From the NCBI GenBank assembly GCA_015956445.1, contig WIUZ02000006.1, positions 1,612,001 through 1,676,000 of the forward strand: 64,000 nucleotides of DNA. Reading direction: 5' to 3'. The position numbers and the translations under genes were made by a program. Positions 47,082 through 61,140 of this stretch are shown one piece after another. Position 1 is the stretch's first letter. The number at the start of each line of letters is the position of its first letter. The stretch is from Thelephora terrestris. Lineage: Eukaryota; Basidiomycota; Agaricomycetes; Thelephorales; Thelephoraceae. The notes under the pieces are model-generated. The model made no database searches. It was not told where the DNA came from and saw only the letters and a program-made list of their open reading frames with translations.

Positions 47082-50000
47082 ATGAATCCAAAATCAGAAC
47101 CGCAGTCTCCAACCTCTATCCTCTCCCCCACAAGTCCGGTCAGAACAAGCATGGGGGACCGTCGAGGCGCTTTGTCATGCGCGGAATGTCGCAGGTTTGC
47201 TGATCTCCTTCCCTACCACCACAGGGGTAGCTGATACACAAATCCCCAGGTCCAAGTTGAAGTGCGACAGGTGAATTCCAAGCCCCTGTCCCCCTCAAAG
47301 CGTTCCAGCTGATCCCCGGTTCACAGGGCAGTTCCTTGTAGTTCGTGCGTCCGTAGGGGATGCTCGGAACTGTGTCCGGACAGTGAGTCCCTCCCGGCCC
47401 GTTCTATTTCTCTTCAATGAGCTGATGAAATTTCTCGCAGGAACCCTTACGGCAACAAAGGGCAACAAGTAGGTGTCTTGTGGCGCTTCCCGCGTCATTA
47501 CGTTTGACAATGTCTTGTTCTTTGCTCGCTAGAGTCCTCATGGCGCATGCTCAACGACTAGAAGTCGAAGTAAAGATGATGAGGTCTAAAGTTAAGCACC
47601 TAGAGGAAGCGCTCGCCAATGCCCGAGCCAGCGGCAGCAGAGATGACACCGATATCTTCAGTCCCTCCTCGCCCACCATGCCAGGCGCATTCGAAGACGT
47701 GGAGGAAGTGGCTGAATCCATTGGCTCCTTCTCCATCGGCTCTGATGGTGCCGGAAAATATCACGGTAGATTCGCTGGATCAGAGGTTCGTTACCTCATG
47801 TCTTGACACCCCACTCGCTGATCACCGGTTTACCCGCTCTTGTCCGCCTCTAGTACCTCTCCCGTCTTGTATGGGTAAGATTTGGTTCGCAATTGACTTA
47901 ACTCCACACTGAATCCGATCGTTCCCTTTAGTCCGACGAAGACAAGCACGAAAATCGGTTACCGAAATCCCTCAGATCTCACCTACTCGGCCTGTCGCCA
48001 GAAATCGCGGAGCTGGCGATCGCCGCTCCTTACGGCGTCAAGGGCTGTGGATATGAGAAGTCGATATTCGTACCATATATCCCGCCCTACCAACGCGCCC
48101 AACGACTTGTACAGCTGTATTATGAAAAGGCTGCCTGGATGTATGACACTCCGATCTCTGCCAAACTTACCTAACCATTATCTTTCTGACGACATTAGGT
48201 ACCGCCCAATATTGCGCCCAGAGTTTGATAGCGCTATCCTCAACACGCTGTATGATCAAGAAGGCCGTCCATGCGTGGAAAGTCTGCATCCTCACAGGAT
48301 CTCCACTTTCTTCATCGCGCTCTCTCTCGGTGCCCACTACGAACAAGAAAGTGCGGTGGGAGAATCCGATTCTGAAATATACAACCTGCTTGCGCTAGCC
48401 GCACTCTCTCTTTCATCAATCATTCACGAAGTCACCTGCTCAGCTCTACAAGCCTTATTCTTGATAATCCAGTATCACTACTTTACCGATCCTGGAACCG
48501 ATGAAACCAGGTGGCTGCTTTTTGGCGCTTTGTGTAGAGCAGCTCAAATCGTGAGTTCACTTCCTTATCTCCCTCCCTAATTCAAACACACTCATGTACG
48601 CTTACAACTGAATCTTTCTCTTTCTTTAGGTGGGACTCCGTGCGTAACCCCTTCATTCATGGCACTTATGGAACCGCACATCTGATTTCGTCCTCTCCTC
48701 TAACCCTGGATCTCGTACTTTGATTTGAACAGAACGGGATAGCGCACCCTGGAACCTGGATCCTCAAGAGGTTCAGCGGAGAAGGACACTGTTCTGGGAA
48801 ATGTACACATGGGACAGCTGGGCGGTGGGTTTTTTTGTTTGGTCATCATTCGTTCTTTTCGCAATTTTGGGGAACCCTTGGGCTTCTACCGTCCCTCGTT
48901 TGTGAGGTTCAGAATCAGCTGACATTGTTCCTGTTTTGGCTCGGTCCTATTTGTCCCGACTTGGATTAACCCATCTCGTCACTCGTTCGTGACGCTGGCG
49001 TGCCTCGATCACAGAGTTTCGTCAATGCCCGACCTGGCGCTTTTCGCCTGGAGGACACGGATTGCAAATTCCCAGACGACGACGGATTCGTTCACCCAGA
49101 TGGACAGGTTGAGCACAGCTGTGAGTCTTTCCTTTACGATTCTAAGCTTCCGGCTCCTCTTCCAGTTTGGGTTTGGGGGGTTTTTCTTTCAAATATGTAA
49201 TCGGGTGGTGCTAATTGTTCCCGCTTACGCTTGTGGCGTTGTCTCCCCTGTGATACAGATCATGGATGGAAGTTCAGATATTCAGCGGCCTGTCTTGCTC
49301 CGACCGTCAAATTTGCCAGTTCGCTCAAGACCCCCGAATATGCTCAGTTCCTCGAACTCGATCGGAGGATTCGAACCTTCCCACTACCAAATCACCTCCA
49401 GTCACCGCTGGACGAGTCCCCGGAAGGATGGGCTGACGATCCGTCGCTAGCGATGCAACAATACGGTGTGGTTTGCGAGCGGGAATCGAGTAAGCACTTT
49501 GGGGACATTCGATGATTTGGGGTTCGGCTGATCGGTGTTTCTAGATTTATTGTACCTTCATCGGGCGTACTTCGTGAAAGCGATCCGGCACCCCTCAAGG
49601 AACCCACTTGGTCACAAGTATTCTCCTTCAGTACGAGCTGCTTATGGGAGTGCCAGGAGGTTGATTTCGAGTTTGAGGGGCGTGTATGCCAAGCATCCGC
49701 AACTTACTGCTACCATCTGGTTTGTCATTCAATTGCGATCTGCTTGTACGCCCACTGAGACATCGGCAATCTTCAGGTTCTTTTGGTCCGCTGTCTTCTC
49801 GGCATGTTACATTCTCGGAGGGATTGTCGTCGAAAGTCCGGGATGTCCACTGGCCCCAGCAGCCTTGGCGGAGTTAGAACGTGCAATTACGTTCTACGAG
49901 GAGGGCAGTACGACTAGGATCCCCTCCACCACGGTAGTGTGCCATGCCGCTTCACTGCCCAGCTGCAGTCACTAACTCTCGATTAAACAGACTATGCTGG

Positions 50001-50801
50001 AAAGACTGCGAGACCGCGCGAAGATCGCTTTTGCTCAATGTCAGAGCGGTCATGGCCCGCAAACCGCGGTTGACGAGTCTGAGTTCCCGGATGACGTCGC
50101 TGTCATAAGTGGACGTGCCAGCGTCATAAACAGGGCCGGATCTTCCCAGTCTCCCAATTCGACTTCGAGACTGTCCGAATCGCCTCAGTCGATGCCCATG
50201 GGTATCTCTACGACTTCTCCGAACACGTCACCGGTGGTATCCGACGCAAGAGTTTACAACTCGCACGGGAACGTAAATATGAGTGATGTGATGCAAGACT
50301 TCGGTCTGGATTATTACAACCCGACCCACAATTCGTCGCACCCGCACCAGCATCCACAGTACATGAATGGAGCGAACAATGTGAATGGGGTCGGTGGGGT
50401 GAATGGGACTAACGGCGTGGGAGTGAATGGGATAGGGGGAATGAACATGAATGGTATGGATGGGGTTATGAGTCATGGAAGTGGAGGGATGCTTCAGTCC
50501 CCTCCGCCCCATTTGAGCCTGGATCAGATGTATAACGACCCTCATTCACAACAGCTGTACACGATGGTACGTGTGTTTTGCTGTCGCTCCTGGGAACTTG
50601 ACGTGAATCGGTTGTCGGCTATAGGACACACATCCGCAATATCACCAACAGGATTACGGACACTCTCAGGTCGCTGCCTTGCCGCTGCATGGGCCTGGAG
50701 GTCGCGAAGAGATCTGGATGAACTTCATGCATCAGTTGACGACACCTGACGGGCACGCTCAACATAATGGCTACCAGCCCCAGATGGGTCATCTCGCTTG
50801 A
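47082..50801 (+). CDS. Zn2Cys6 transcription factor with fungal-specific middle homology domain
   Basis: Starts MNPKSEPQSPTS at 47082. The Zn2Cys6 cluster is spread over small exons: CAECR, then RSKLKCDR, then VPCSSCVRRGCSELC (C-x2-C-x6-C-x5-C-x2-C-x4-C pattern). A coiled-coil dimer element follows (LEVEVKMMRSKVKHLEEALA). The fungal transcription-factor domain runs from about 47940 to 49900 (LFGALCRAAQIVGLRRD, FWEMYTWDSW, LYLHRAYFVKAI, WFFWSAVFSACYILGGIV). The tail has SPNSTSRLSESPQSMPM, an Asn/Gly repeat (50366-50465) and ends QPQMGHLA. About 13 introns, apparently intact. Nuclear regulator; targets unknown. Relics resembling the tail are found after both kinases at 58180-58416 and 63190-63659. 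Confidence 0.92.
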
Positions 50802-51805
50802 AGTCTTTCTGGCCTTTCTTTCCTTCGCCCTAGGACCAGGCCCATACCCCCCACTTTCGTGGGCTTAGTTCTTGGGCTTCCCCGGTTTCATGACAGTTCT
50901 CCGCCTCTCTTTCCAGATTTTTTTTCCCACCCGCTGCATCCACCCTCTGCTCCTCCGCTCGTGAATAGCTATTAATATGTACATCCATGTCAAAGTCTCC
51001 TTCCCTCGTTTTTCCGCCGGAGCGGTTCAATCCCCGGCCTTTTCCCGCTACTTTCCTCCCCACTTCATCGTTTCTTCCCATCTCCTGTCTTTGTGGGACA
51101 GTGTATGTAAAACAGTCAAAACGTGCTTTCGTTTGCTATTGCCGTATGGGTAGTTTTCCCGTGAATGGATACATAATCCACGTCATTTCCATTCACTGCT
51201 GCAGCGAGTTTCGATCCCGGTGACTTGCGGCGGTGAGCGAGGAGGTAACCGGTAAAAGATACCGTAAATTACATGTGCCTCGCGGGGACCTCGTGCAGGT
51301 CAGCTGCTCCTTCTTCGCCCACGCCAACCTGAGCCTAGAGACCAGCCTCTAGTGCCACGACTTCGACATCGTGGACCCGCGTACGGTCATACGGCCTCGG
51401 ATTTTCCTTCAAACCCCCGATTCTCCAGGGCCTATCACACCTTGATCTTGGACTTCCCTGGCCTACTATCGCATCCTTTCTACCCCTATCCTCCGTTCCG
51501 TTAAACCCTTTTTTTGCGCCTTCCTGCCTTGTTGATCGCTGTCAAGACGTCGCAACCATCTGTTGATTTCGTCCCCTTGACCATTGTTTTCTTAGTGCTT
51601 TCCGTCACTTCCGGCTCGCTTAGGATACCGGACGGGCGATATACCCTCCCTCGGGCGCAAAAAAGTGACGACACTTCAATCGACGGGAACTCGAGCCTTC
51701 GCGCGACTCATTCCGCAAACCAATACACCGTCTGACGGTCTTCCTTTTTGATCACTGAACGAGAAAAAAACTTCAAAAACGACCGAGAGGAGGGAAAAGC
51801 ATTCG
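50802..51805. other. intergenic between the transcription factor and MAP kinase
   Basis: Holds the 3' flank of the factor and the promoter of the MAP kinase. 50940-51000 (GCTATTAATATGTACATCC) resembles 59020-59055 (GTCATTAATGCGCACATCT) in the second duplication unit. No gene. Confidence 0.6.
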
Positions 51806-54974
<3,169 letters not shown>

Positions 54975-55189
54975 TAGGTGGGGTGGTTGTTGCGGTGTTC
55001 AGTTCATTCCGTGATCACTCATGAGCACAGCACGTAGAAGCAGGTTATGTGGCGCATTTTCTTTTGGTCGCGGGAGGGGTGGGTAGAAGGAATCCGATGC
55101 TGGGTGAGTAGATACATATAGACGCTCAAGCCATATAGAAGTCAGACTAGAATTATCGTCGACGTGCTTTCATTTCTTGCTATCTCTTT

Positions 55190-55998
55190 TTACTTGTCTG
55201 CTTTAGAATAACCCTCAATCCTATAGACACACGCATTAGACTCACGTTCTTTCGTGCCGGGAGAATGTCGGAGATTACTCACGGGGTCGACCATATTCGG
55301 GTCTGCGCATGCTTCTTGGGCTGAGATATCCGGATGTCCATCCAGAAAACTTACCTCGTAGTCGGTGCTTTTACCCATCCTCGGGTCAAACGGAACGGTG
55401 CTGAGCAGCTCCAACCCAGCTTCCTCGGCCAGTCTTTTGCCCTACCGGTCGTGGGCTTGAATATCTGACTATCTGTTTTGCACCCGGTCATCTTCCCAAG
55501 ATCAAGGATGGGGATGCCTACTTTTTGGCAAAAGTCGATTTCCCTCCGAACGTCCTGTAGAGCGAATTCTTCTGGGGTCGTAATGAGTACGGCCCTAGCG
55601 CATCCGACGATATCCTTGACGACGCGAAGGTGTCCGTCTGACGTGCCCGGTGGAGGGTCTACTAGCATCCAATCTAGCTCTCCTCAATCAACATCCCGAA
55701 GGAATTGAGAGATTATCCCGTTCTTCCTGAAACCACACCAGAGATGACGGCGAGAGTCCGGGAAGGAACTTGGGGCCAGAATAGATATCGCGGTTGGACG
55801 TAGACCAGGGACAAGCCTGATGAAAAGGAATGATTTCGATCCATTTGGAATACCGAGGATTGGGAATTGAAGCTTGAGGGGTCGTGTGAACTTAGTAGCT
55901 GTGATGGATTGCGAGGATTGCGTTGTGAGGCATTCGGATACCGCGGACTGTGGTGTCGCCCGGGTGCGGTACTGGCCCTTGGTAGCGTAGATTATCAT
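55190..55998 (-). pseudogene. relic of an NBP35/CFD1-type Fe-S scaffold ATPase
   Basis: Mrp/NBP35-family blocks are recognisable on the minus strand: FRKNGIISQFLRDVD, then LDWMLVDPPPGTSDGHLRVV, ITTPEEFALQDVRREIDFC, KVGIPILDLG, SQIFKPTTGRAK, and DPRMGKSTDYEVSFLD. The N-terminal P-loop (GKGGVGKS type) and N-terminal Cys motif are absent, the CxxC-containing segment is disrupted (only one Cys near GCKTDSQ), and pieces sit in different frames. It is a truncated, decayed gene, not a functional cytosolic Fe-S assembly factor. A second, more decayed relic lies in unit 2. Confidence 0.8.
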
Positions 55999-56427
55999 GA
56001 CTATGTAGCATCCCCCAGAGCCACCCCCCGCCCCCGCTCTGAATTTGAGGCTGGATTCCAGCTTAATTATGTAGGTTGAGAGCCAACGCGTGATGATCGA
56101 GGAAAGAACGACCGTCCCTTCTCTGCGGCAAGCTCTTACGATTCGCTACAAAGTGCTACAGTGCCGACGTGAGGAGCGATTCTAAGCTTGTTGTTTTCTG
56201 TGACCCGGCCCTAGTATTTTGACCACCATGGTGCCTCGTGGCATCCTCGTGGGCTTCGCCTGGTTTTCCCGACGGACGCCGTCACTGAATTGAACTCAAG
56301 AAACTTCGGTTACCCACCCCTGTCCACAACAACTTTGGACAACGCCATCTCCGAACCCACTGACGTCCCTCTCACTCAAATCGCGTCCCTCCCATCCCCG
56401 CTCACAGCATTGCTTGCCGCGTAAAAC
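55999..56427. other. upstream region of chimeric kinase 1
   Basis: Contains TCTGAATTTGAGGCTGGATT (from 56038), also found at 12177 and, with changes, at 61313. 56340-56427 resembles the start of the unit 2 kinase gene (CCGAACCCACTGACGTCCCT against CCGAACCCACAGACATCCCT), but its first in-frame ATG is replaced and a TAA follows, so the gene must start later. Confidence 0.6.
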
Positions 56428-58430
56428 ATGAAGGCCTTTGGCTCAACTCCCATCAAAGAGCAGATTGCCCTCGTCAGGTGTAAACGATGTGACATACCCG
56501 TCCTTCGTCCCTCGTTTGCGGACCATCTTGGTAAGTTAAGCCATATGTGTCTTTGGGAGAATGGGGGTTGACCTGTGTGGAATCAGCCAACTGTGCTGCC
56601 ATGCCCGCGGCGCTAGTCAAGAAGAGCGGCAAGGGCCTTAAAGGTACACTACTGTATCCTTCGCGACAGATATCTATCCTAATTCTCTCAAGATTTTAAC
56701 AAGGGCCAACCAGCTCCGGGTTCATCCATTCCTACTGGCTTGAACGCACCCACCTGGAAACGTTTAATCGGTCACGCCTTCCCCCCGCATGAAGTCATCT
56801 CTATTATTGAGGAAATATTCGCGAGTGAGAATGAGGTCAAGACGGTCTGCAAACTCCTTGGAGACGTCGCTCAGGCTTTCATCGATGTGATACATGAGGT
56901 TTGCTCCGCCCTTCTTCCCTGCCGAGGCACAGTCTTATTGCCTTTGTTCTCGGCTCCTTTGCCCTGGATATTTCAATTCGTGCTGTCCAGGCTCTAGATC
57001 TCCGAGATCTCCCACCCCGCCTCCGAGAGAAGTGTCTGGCTGTGTTGTGCCGGATATGCGGTCGCCAGGGTTTGCTCCCGACAGCATTGCAAATCCCGAT
57101 CCGCTACAATCGATCGGATGCTCCGCTATATCGCGGGGGGTTCGCCGACGTGTGGAAGGGAACATTCCAAAATCGCCAGGTCGCAGTCAAGGTGTTGAGG
57201 ATTTACTCAACCACCGATTCTGCCAAGATTTCGAGTGTGAGCCATTGTAATCCTATTCCTATTGAAGAGAGACATTGATGTCGATCTGTGCAGAGGTTCT
57301 GCAAGGAGGTTGTCACATGGAACGCCCTTCGCCACCCGAATGTGTTGTCCCTTATAGGTGTTACAATGACCAAAGGTGAATTCGTAATGGCTTCGGAATG
57401 GATGGCGAATGGGAACATCAACGAGTTCGTAGAGGCGCATTGGGAAGTGAATCGGTTTGAGCTTGTGGGGCCCTGCTTCTTCCGCTTTCCGCAATGATCA
57501 CTGACAGATATTATTTGATAGCTAGAAGATGTTGCCAGGGGGTTAATATACATCCACAGTCAGGCAATGATCTATGGGGATTTGAAGGGGGTATGACTTT
57601 GAATCTCCATTCTCGCCCCGTGTTCTCATGTGCTTCCTGTGAAGGCGAACATTTTGATTGATAGAAACGGACGTGCACGTATTGCGGACTTCGGACTTCT
57701 CACAATCGTCTCAGACCCCACGTATTTCACAGCCTCAACTTCTGCCGCTACAGGTGGGACTACACGATGGATGAGTCCAGAGCTCCTTCACCCAGAGCAT
57801 TTTGGTCTCGTTCACAGTAACCCAACCGGGGAATCGGATTGCTATGCGTTAGGGATGGTTATCTATGAGGTGCTCACCGGCCAGGTTCCTTTTCCTCAGT
57901 GCAAGGATTATGTTATTATACGGAAGGTTGTTGATGGCGAACGCCCGGCAAGGCCGGAAGGGCCAAACAAGGTCTGGTTTACGGACGACCTGTGGAAGAC
58001 AATGGGTCTGTGCTGGGAGAGCCAAGCCTGGAACCGGCCAAGTATTGGCCATGTCCTTGAATGCTTGAAAAGGGCCTCCAGCACTTGGAAGCCGCTCCCT
58101 CCGCAAGTGAACAAGGGTGTACAAAATGACAAAAGTGATTGGGATCTCACGGCCTTGCGGTATGTTTCCTTGTCTCGAAGCATCTTCCCAGTGGCTCAAT
58201 TCAACTTCGAGACTGTCAAAATCGCCTCAGTCGACGCGCATGGTGGGTGGGGGTCAAGTATCGCAGAACGTGGGGTGCCCGTACGCGATGTATCCCACGA
58301 ACCCACAATGCAAGGGCGTGAGTGCGGCGAATTGGTACAATGCCCTGCCCACCAACCCCGCACCGTTACCTCCCCAGCGTGCACACCCGCGCCACCACAA
58401 CGCCATATCTCAGTAGGGACGTTTCGATAG
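56428..58430 (+). CDS. chimeric kinase 1: Sgf73-like zinc segment + TKL-type protein kinase
   Basis: Starts MKAFGSTPIKEQIALVRCKR at 56428. The first two exons (56428-56530, 56587-56643) carry C-x2-C and H-x3-C (RCKRCDIP ... DHLANC) like the N-terminal zinc segment of SAGA subunit Sgf73. A helical region follows (WKRLIGHAFPPHEVISII ... LREKCLAVLCRICGRQGLLP), then a kinase domain: YRGGFADVWKG, VAVKVLR, SEWMANGNINEF, YGDLKGANILID, DFGLLTI, RWMSPELL, SDCYALGMVIYEVLTGQVPF. Family members have HGD in the catalytic loop; here the His is Tyr, while the Asp, VAVK Lys and DFG are kept. Frames stay open. The 3' end runs into transcription-factor-like tail sequence, so the exact stop (58416 with one more intron, or 58430) is open. 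Confidence 0.8.
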
Positions 58431-59078
58431 AGGACGTTCTCTTGTCATTTTGACAGACACCCCAGACTCTTTGTTTGCTGAGATGAGTGCTGGCGGTTAT
58501 TGTTATTGCTCTCTCTCCCGTCTTCCATCTTGAATTTATCGAGTTTTCTTCTGGTTTAGGCCAATGTTAATTTCTGAATGACCGACGGAGTTTTCTACGG
58601 CCAATCAAGCTGTCGCCAACACGGTCCATCAGCTACACGTTTCTTCAACGTCACACGTGCGGATCACCTCGATGTCCAGCTTAGTTGACGGTCCAACCCA
58701 TGCGGGGGTTGCTACTCAGCCCTCTGTTTTCTCGCAAGAGAATGAATAGGGGTCCCGGATGATGAGATTACAGTCCTTATGAACCCAGAGCACCTGGCAA
58801 CTCATGCGCATGCTCCTCCGGCAGCCACAGGGGTAGGCCGTGCAGCTCGCTGCCTTCCCGTTCTTGATCGACTGGCGGCGCTTGTCTTGCGAGTTCTTCT
58901 CACTCTCACGGACTTAGACCTTGGGATTGCATGTCAGCTCTCCACCCCTCTTTTCATGTATAAGCTTGTCCACTAGGTACGTCCACGTTTTTGCCCATCT
59001 ACCCTTCCTCTACACTCCCCCGACCAGTCATTAATGCGCACATCTATGTCAAGTCTCCCCCCTCCCCGGCCACCACTG
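58431..59078. other. junction between duplication units
   Basis: 58431-58775 resembles 63660-64000 (shared TTGCTCTCTCTCCCGTCTT, TTTCT(T/C)CTGGTTTAG, CCTCGATGTCCAGCT). 58980-59060 resembles the 3' flank of the transcription factor (50940-51000). Unit 2 MAP kinase homology starts abruptly at 59079. No gene. Confidence 0.7.
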
Positions 59079-60258
59079 ATGCGCAAAGCCACACCTTTCG
59101 AGGGATTGCTCCCAGATGCTAATGCACAAGGTGAGTAAAAGTGTTTGTTATGGTAGAAGATGACTATTGGTGTTCCTGCCCCTGATAGTCGCTTTTGAGC
59201 CTACGACCGAATTTCGGTTGCATGGGCTCCGAGACATCCCTAGCTTTTGATGTATCACACCCCTGACGGCAACCCAGACAATGTGGAAAGTCGGCAGCGA
59301 CGGAATGGTGTTGAGGAGAGGAACGAGGCCCCAAACTACCGCATGGAAGTCCGAGGGTCGACATCTTCAGGTGAATCCCCCGTGAGGATGAGGGGGACGT
59401 CGTTTACGTCATCCTATTCTTTGGCAGACCCTAAGACTCGACCCCCAGCGACAACAACTGGATTGGGCCAGATGTAGCGGGAGACTGCGGCTGATTTGAA
59501 GACCTGCATCACGAGATCTTCAAGTTCAGCGTCTTCACACTGAAAGGGAGGACCAACGATAACGCCTCCATCTGCTGAGATTGAACCCTCCCAAGCACGG
59601 TCGGAGGCGCAGTCGACGCTCCCACCGTCTGAACCCCTCCCCCTCTTCCTCCACAGGACCAACCAACAGCCACGCCCGATTTCAAGAACAAACAGTAAAG
59701 GGGGCGAGAGACGTCCTAGCTCCGACAAACTTCAGCGAGCACGGTCCATACCGACCCCGTTCTGACATACGCAACCCGCTATTTGTTCCTACAACCTCAA
59801 CAACTGCCCCCACCAAACTCGGGGACTCCGAATTCGCCAGTTCATCCGTACCATGCGAACGGCCACACCCCACGGAAACCTATTCCCAACTTTGGGGAAG
59901 GGGGGTACTTTGACGAAGCCGCAAGTCTGAGCGAACAAGATGGACATGGGAAGCACTTGGGTTGGGACACTGTGAGCTTTTTGGGGAAGCCTTTATCGTA
60001 TCCGCACAGACAAGGTCTGGACCTTGCCTTCTGGTGTTCCCTTCCCTGCAAGGATGGAAATTTTTGACTGCATGGCCGGGCTGGGTACCGTAAGTTGTAG
60101 CCTGTTGAGGACGCTCTCGACTGTGTCTATCATACGAGAGCGGACAAAGGTTTAAGGGAGGGCTTGCGGATATCACGCCGATTGGGAAGTTTATTTGTTG
60201 GGAGGGGTAAGGACGCGATAGAAAGGAAAAGGGTATGGGTCTGTCTAATCCATACTAG
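59079..60258 (+). pseudogene. relic of the MAP kinase 3' half (unit 2)
   Basis: Starts inside an exon of the parent (ATGCGCAAAGCCACACC, parent position 53581) and follows it through the Ser/Pro-rich tail (PSKHGRRR..., NFGEGGYFDEAASLSEQDGH) to the parent's end. The catalytic half is missing, the frame is broken by several stops and indels, and the end LFNL region is rearranged. Host gene relic, not functional. Confidence 0.88.
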
Positions 60259-60449
60259 GTGGGAGTAGTGGTTGCAGTTCCGTTCCATTCCGTAATACCT
60301 CATGAGTACTGCATGTAGAAGCAGATTAGGTGGCGCAGTTTTTTCGGTCAGGGGGGTGGGCAGAAGGTCACGGATATAGACTCCCCCGAATAGACCCTCA
60401 AACCGTAGAAGCCAGATGAGGATATATTCGACGTGCTTTCATTTCTTGC

Positions 60450-61020
60450 ACTATCTCTTTCTACTTGTCTCCTAGTCGGAATATCCCTCAATCCTACAGA
60501 CACGCATTAGATTCATGGCCCTCTAGTGCCGGGCGGATTTCGGAGATCACTCAATACTCATTATAATTCAAGTACGCTTCTGCGGCTGGGAATCGGGATA
60601 TACTTATCCAGATTTTCATCCAGAAAACTTGTCCCGTAGTCGGTGCTTTTAGCGATCTTCGGGTCAACCCTTGGGTCAACCGGAACGGTACCGAGCAGCA
60701 GCTCAAGCGCTCAACGCCAACTTCCTCGGCCAGTCTTTTCGCCCTGCCGGTCGTGGGCTTGAATATCGGCTCTCTGTCTTGCACCCTGGACATACAAACC
60801 CGTCATATTCTTCACAAGACCAAGGATGGGGATGCCTACCTTTCGGCAAAAGTCGATTTCCAGCTTACGGACGTCCTGCAGAGCGACTTCTTCTGGGGTC
60901 GTAATGGGTACAGCCCTATCAACTGCGACGGAATCCTCCGCGAAGACGTGCCCGGTGGAAGCCGGTGGAGTGTCTACTAGTATCCAATCTAAGTTACCTT
61001 TTGTTTTCTGTGACCCGGCT
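60450..61020 (-). pseudogene. second relic of the NBP35/CFD1-type ATPase (unit 2)
   Basis: Minus-strand blocks LDWILVDTPPA, ITTPEEVALQDVRKLEIDFC, KVGIPILGLVKNMTGLY and IFKPTTGRAK(R) match the relic at 55190-55998. Here the NMTG block is kept but the PPGTSD motif is damaged and frames change. The two relics decayed differently after duplication. Confidence 0.8.
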
Positions 61021-61140
61021 GTGCTGTGACTACTATCATGATGGTGCCCCGTAGCATCCTCCTGAGTTGTACTTGGGTTTCCCTCCCAACTCAAGAGACT
61101 TCAGTCTCCCACCCCTGTGCTCAATTACTTGCACAACGCC

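Noticed and set aside
59079-60258. Second functional MAP kinase
   Set aside because: Lacks the catalytic half and contains stops and frameshifts; a relic only.
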